A DNA stretch of 64,000 nt from Fonsecaea monophora (lineage: Eukaryota; Ascomycota; Eurotiomycetes; Chaetothyriales; Herpotrichiellaceae): the NCBI RefSeq assembly GCF_001642475.1, contig NW_019173940.1, positions 124,001 through 188,000 of the forward strand, in the 5' to 3' direction. Both the position numbers and the translations under genes were made by a program. The notes beneath the pieces were generated by a model that was not told the origin of the DNA, ran no database searches, and worked only from the letters and a program-made list of their open reading frames with translations. Of this stretch, positions 63,614 through 64,000 are shown piece by piece. Within the stretch, counting starts at the first letter, position 1; each line of letters begins with the position of its first letter.

Positions 63614-64000
63614 ATTGATCCTGATCGACTTGGTTGCTGATAAACACTCGAAAACGAACAAAGGAATTGTCCAGGAGATTATTCGAGCAAGCTGTTCCTA
63701 GCTGGGAAAAGAGCTATAACACCTGTCCGGGTCGTGGTGGTAATTACCCCTGAGTTGTAGAAAAGTCCACCAAGTCGAAGAATGAAGTACCCGAAACCCC
63801 AACGCTGCAAAGAAGAGAGATATCCGCAACAAGGACAAAGACAACGGCCCAGAGGAAATCGAATATGCCGAAATTCGGTAGGAGGGAGAAAGATAGGATA
63901 TTGACCAAGTTGTTCAATTATTTTTTAGGTGGTGAAAAAGGGAAAGCTCCATCCGACCTTCGACTCAGCACATGTCGGGGGCCGGTCAGGCAAACCCCGA
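63614..64000. promoter_or_regulatory. Promoter region of the reductase gene
   Basis: Upstream sequence of MCR1 to the window edge. No coding feature seen. Confidence 0.4.

Noticed and set aside
1..64000. CRISPR arrays, bacterial operons, insertion sequences, integrated virus
   Set aside because: No direct-repeat/spacer arrays, Shine-Dalgarno-led gene strings, transposase, integrase or viral hallmark genes were seen; the window is eukaryotic throughout.

Overview
The window is nuclear DNA of a filamentous ascomycete. The evidence is consistent: many short introns (44 to 126 nt) with GT(or GC)...CTAAC/CTGAC...AG signals, fungus-restricted families (Zn2Cys6 regulators, Sls1, Gfd2/YDR514C-like exonuclease, RRT8/EI24-like protein, NACHT-WD40), and a dispersed 5S rRNA gene inside protein-coding territory. 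The gene content would fit a Eurotiomycete (possibly Chaetothyriales), but I cannot fix the lineage from sequence alone.

Layout. 1-3045: 3' part of a NACHT/WD40 NLR-like gene cut by the window edge. 3.5-7.4 kb: a DHA1 MFS exporter with an apparent one-base frameshift near its end, followed in tandem by a MmgE/PrpD enzyme very like fungal cis-aconitate decarboxylase; a possible itaconate-type make-and-export pair. 7.4-20.5 kb: a small Cys-rich protein, an LRR-like protein, a secreted PAN/propeller protein, an RRT8-like membrane protein, a Rab5 GTPase with an unusual acidic insert, and a possible 33-residue peptide gene. 20.5-26.6 kb: a long stretch in which I can find no convincing gene. 26.6-39.8 kb: housekeeping genes: an ING/PHD chromatin protein, a DEDDh exonuclease-like protein, mitochondrial ribosomal protein uS14m (rebuilt from three short exons), an ABC-F ATPase and a secreted acid sphingomyelinase-like phosphodiesterase with eight exons. 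40.8-42.4 kb: a small hypothetical protein, simple repeats and the 5S rRNA gene.

42.4-56.4 kb is a catabolic neighbourhood: Zn2Cys6 regulator, HpcH/HpaI aldolase, 2OG-Fe(II) dioxygenase-like protein, SV2-like MFS transporter, second Zn2Cys6 regulator, secreted GH27 alpha-galactosidase and a maltose/alpha-glucoside-type permease. The last three read as a self-contained unit: secreted hydrolase, sugar importer on a divergent promoter, and a local regulator. 57.1-64 kb returns to core functions: mitochondrial Sls1, an NT-C2 domain protein and mitochondrial NADH-cytochrome b5 reductase.

Most multi-exon models were assembled by hand from splice signals plus reading-frame and family continuity; each joined model is an exact multiple of three. 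No database search was possible, so family names rest on recognised motifs.
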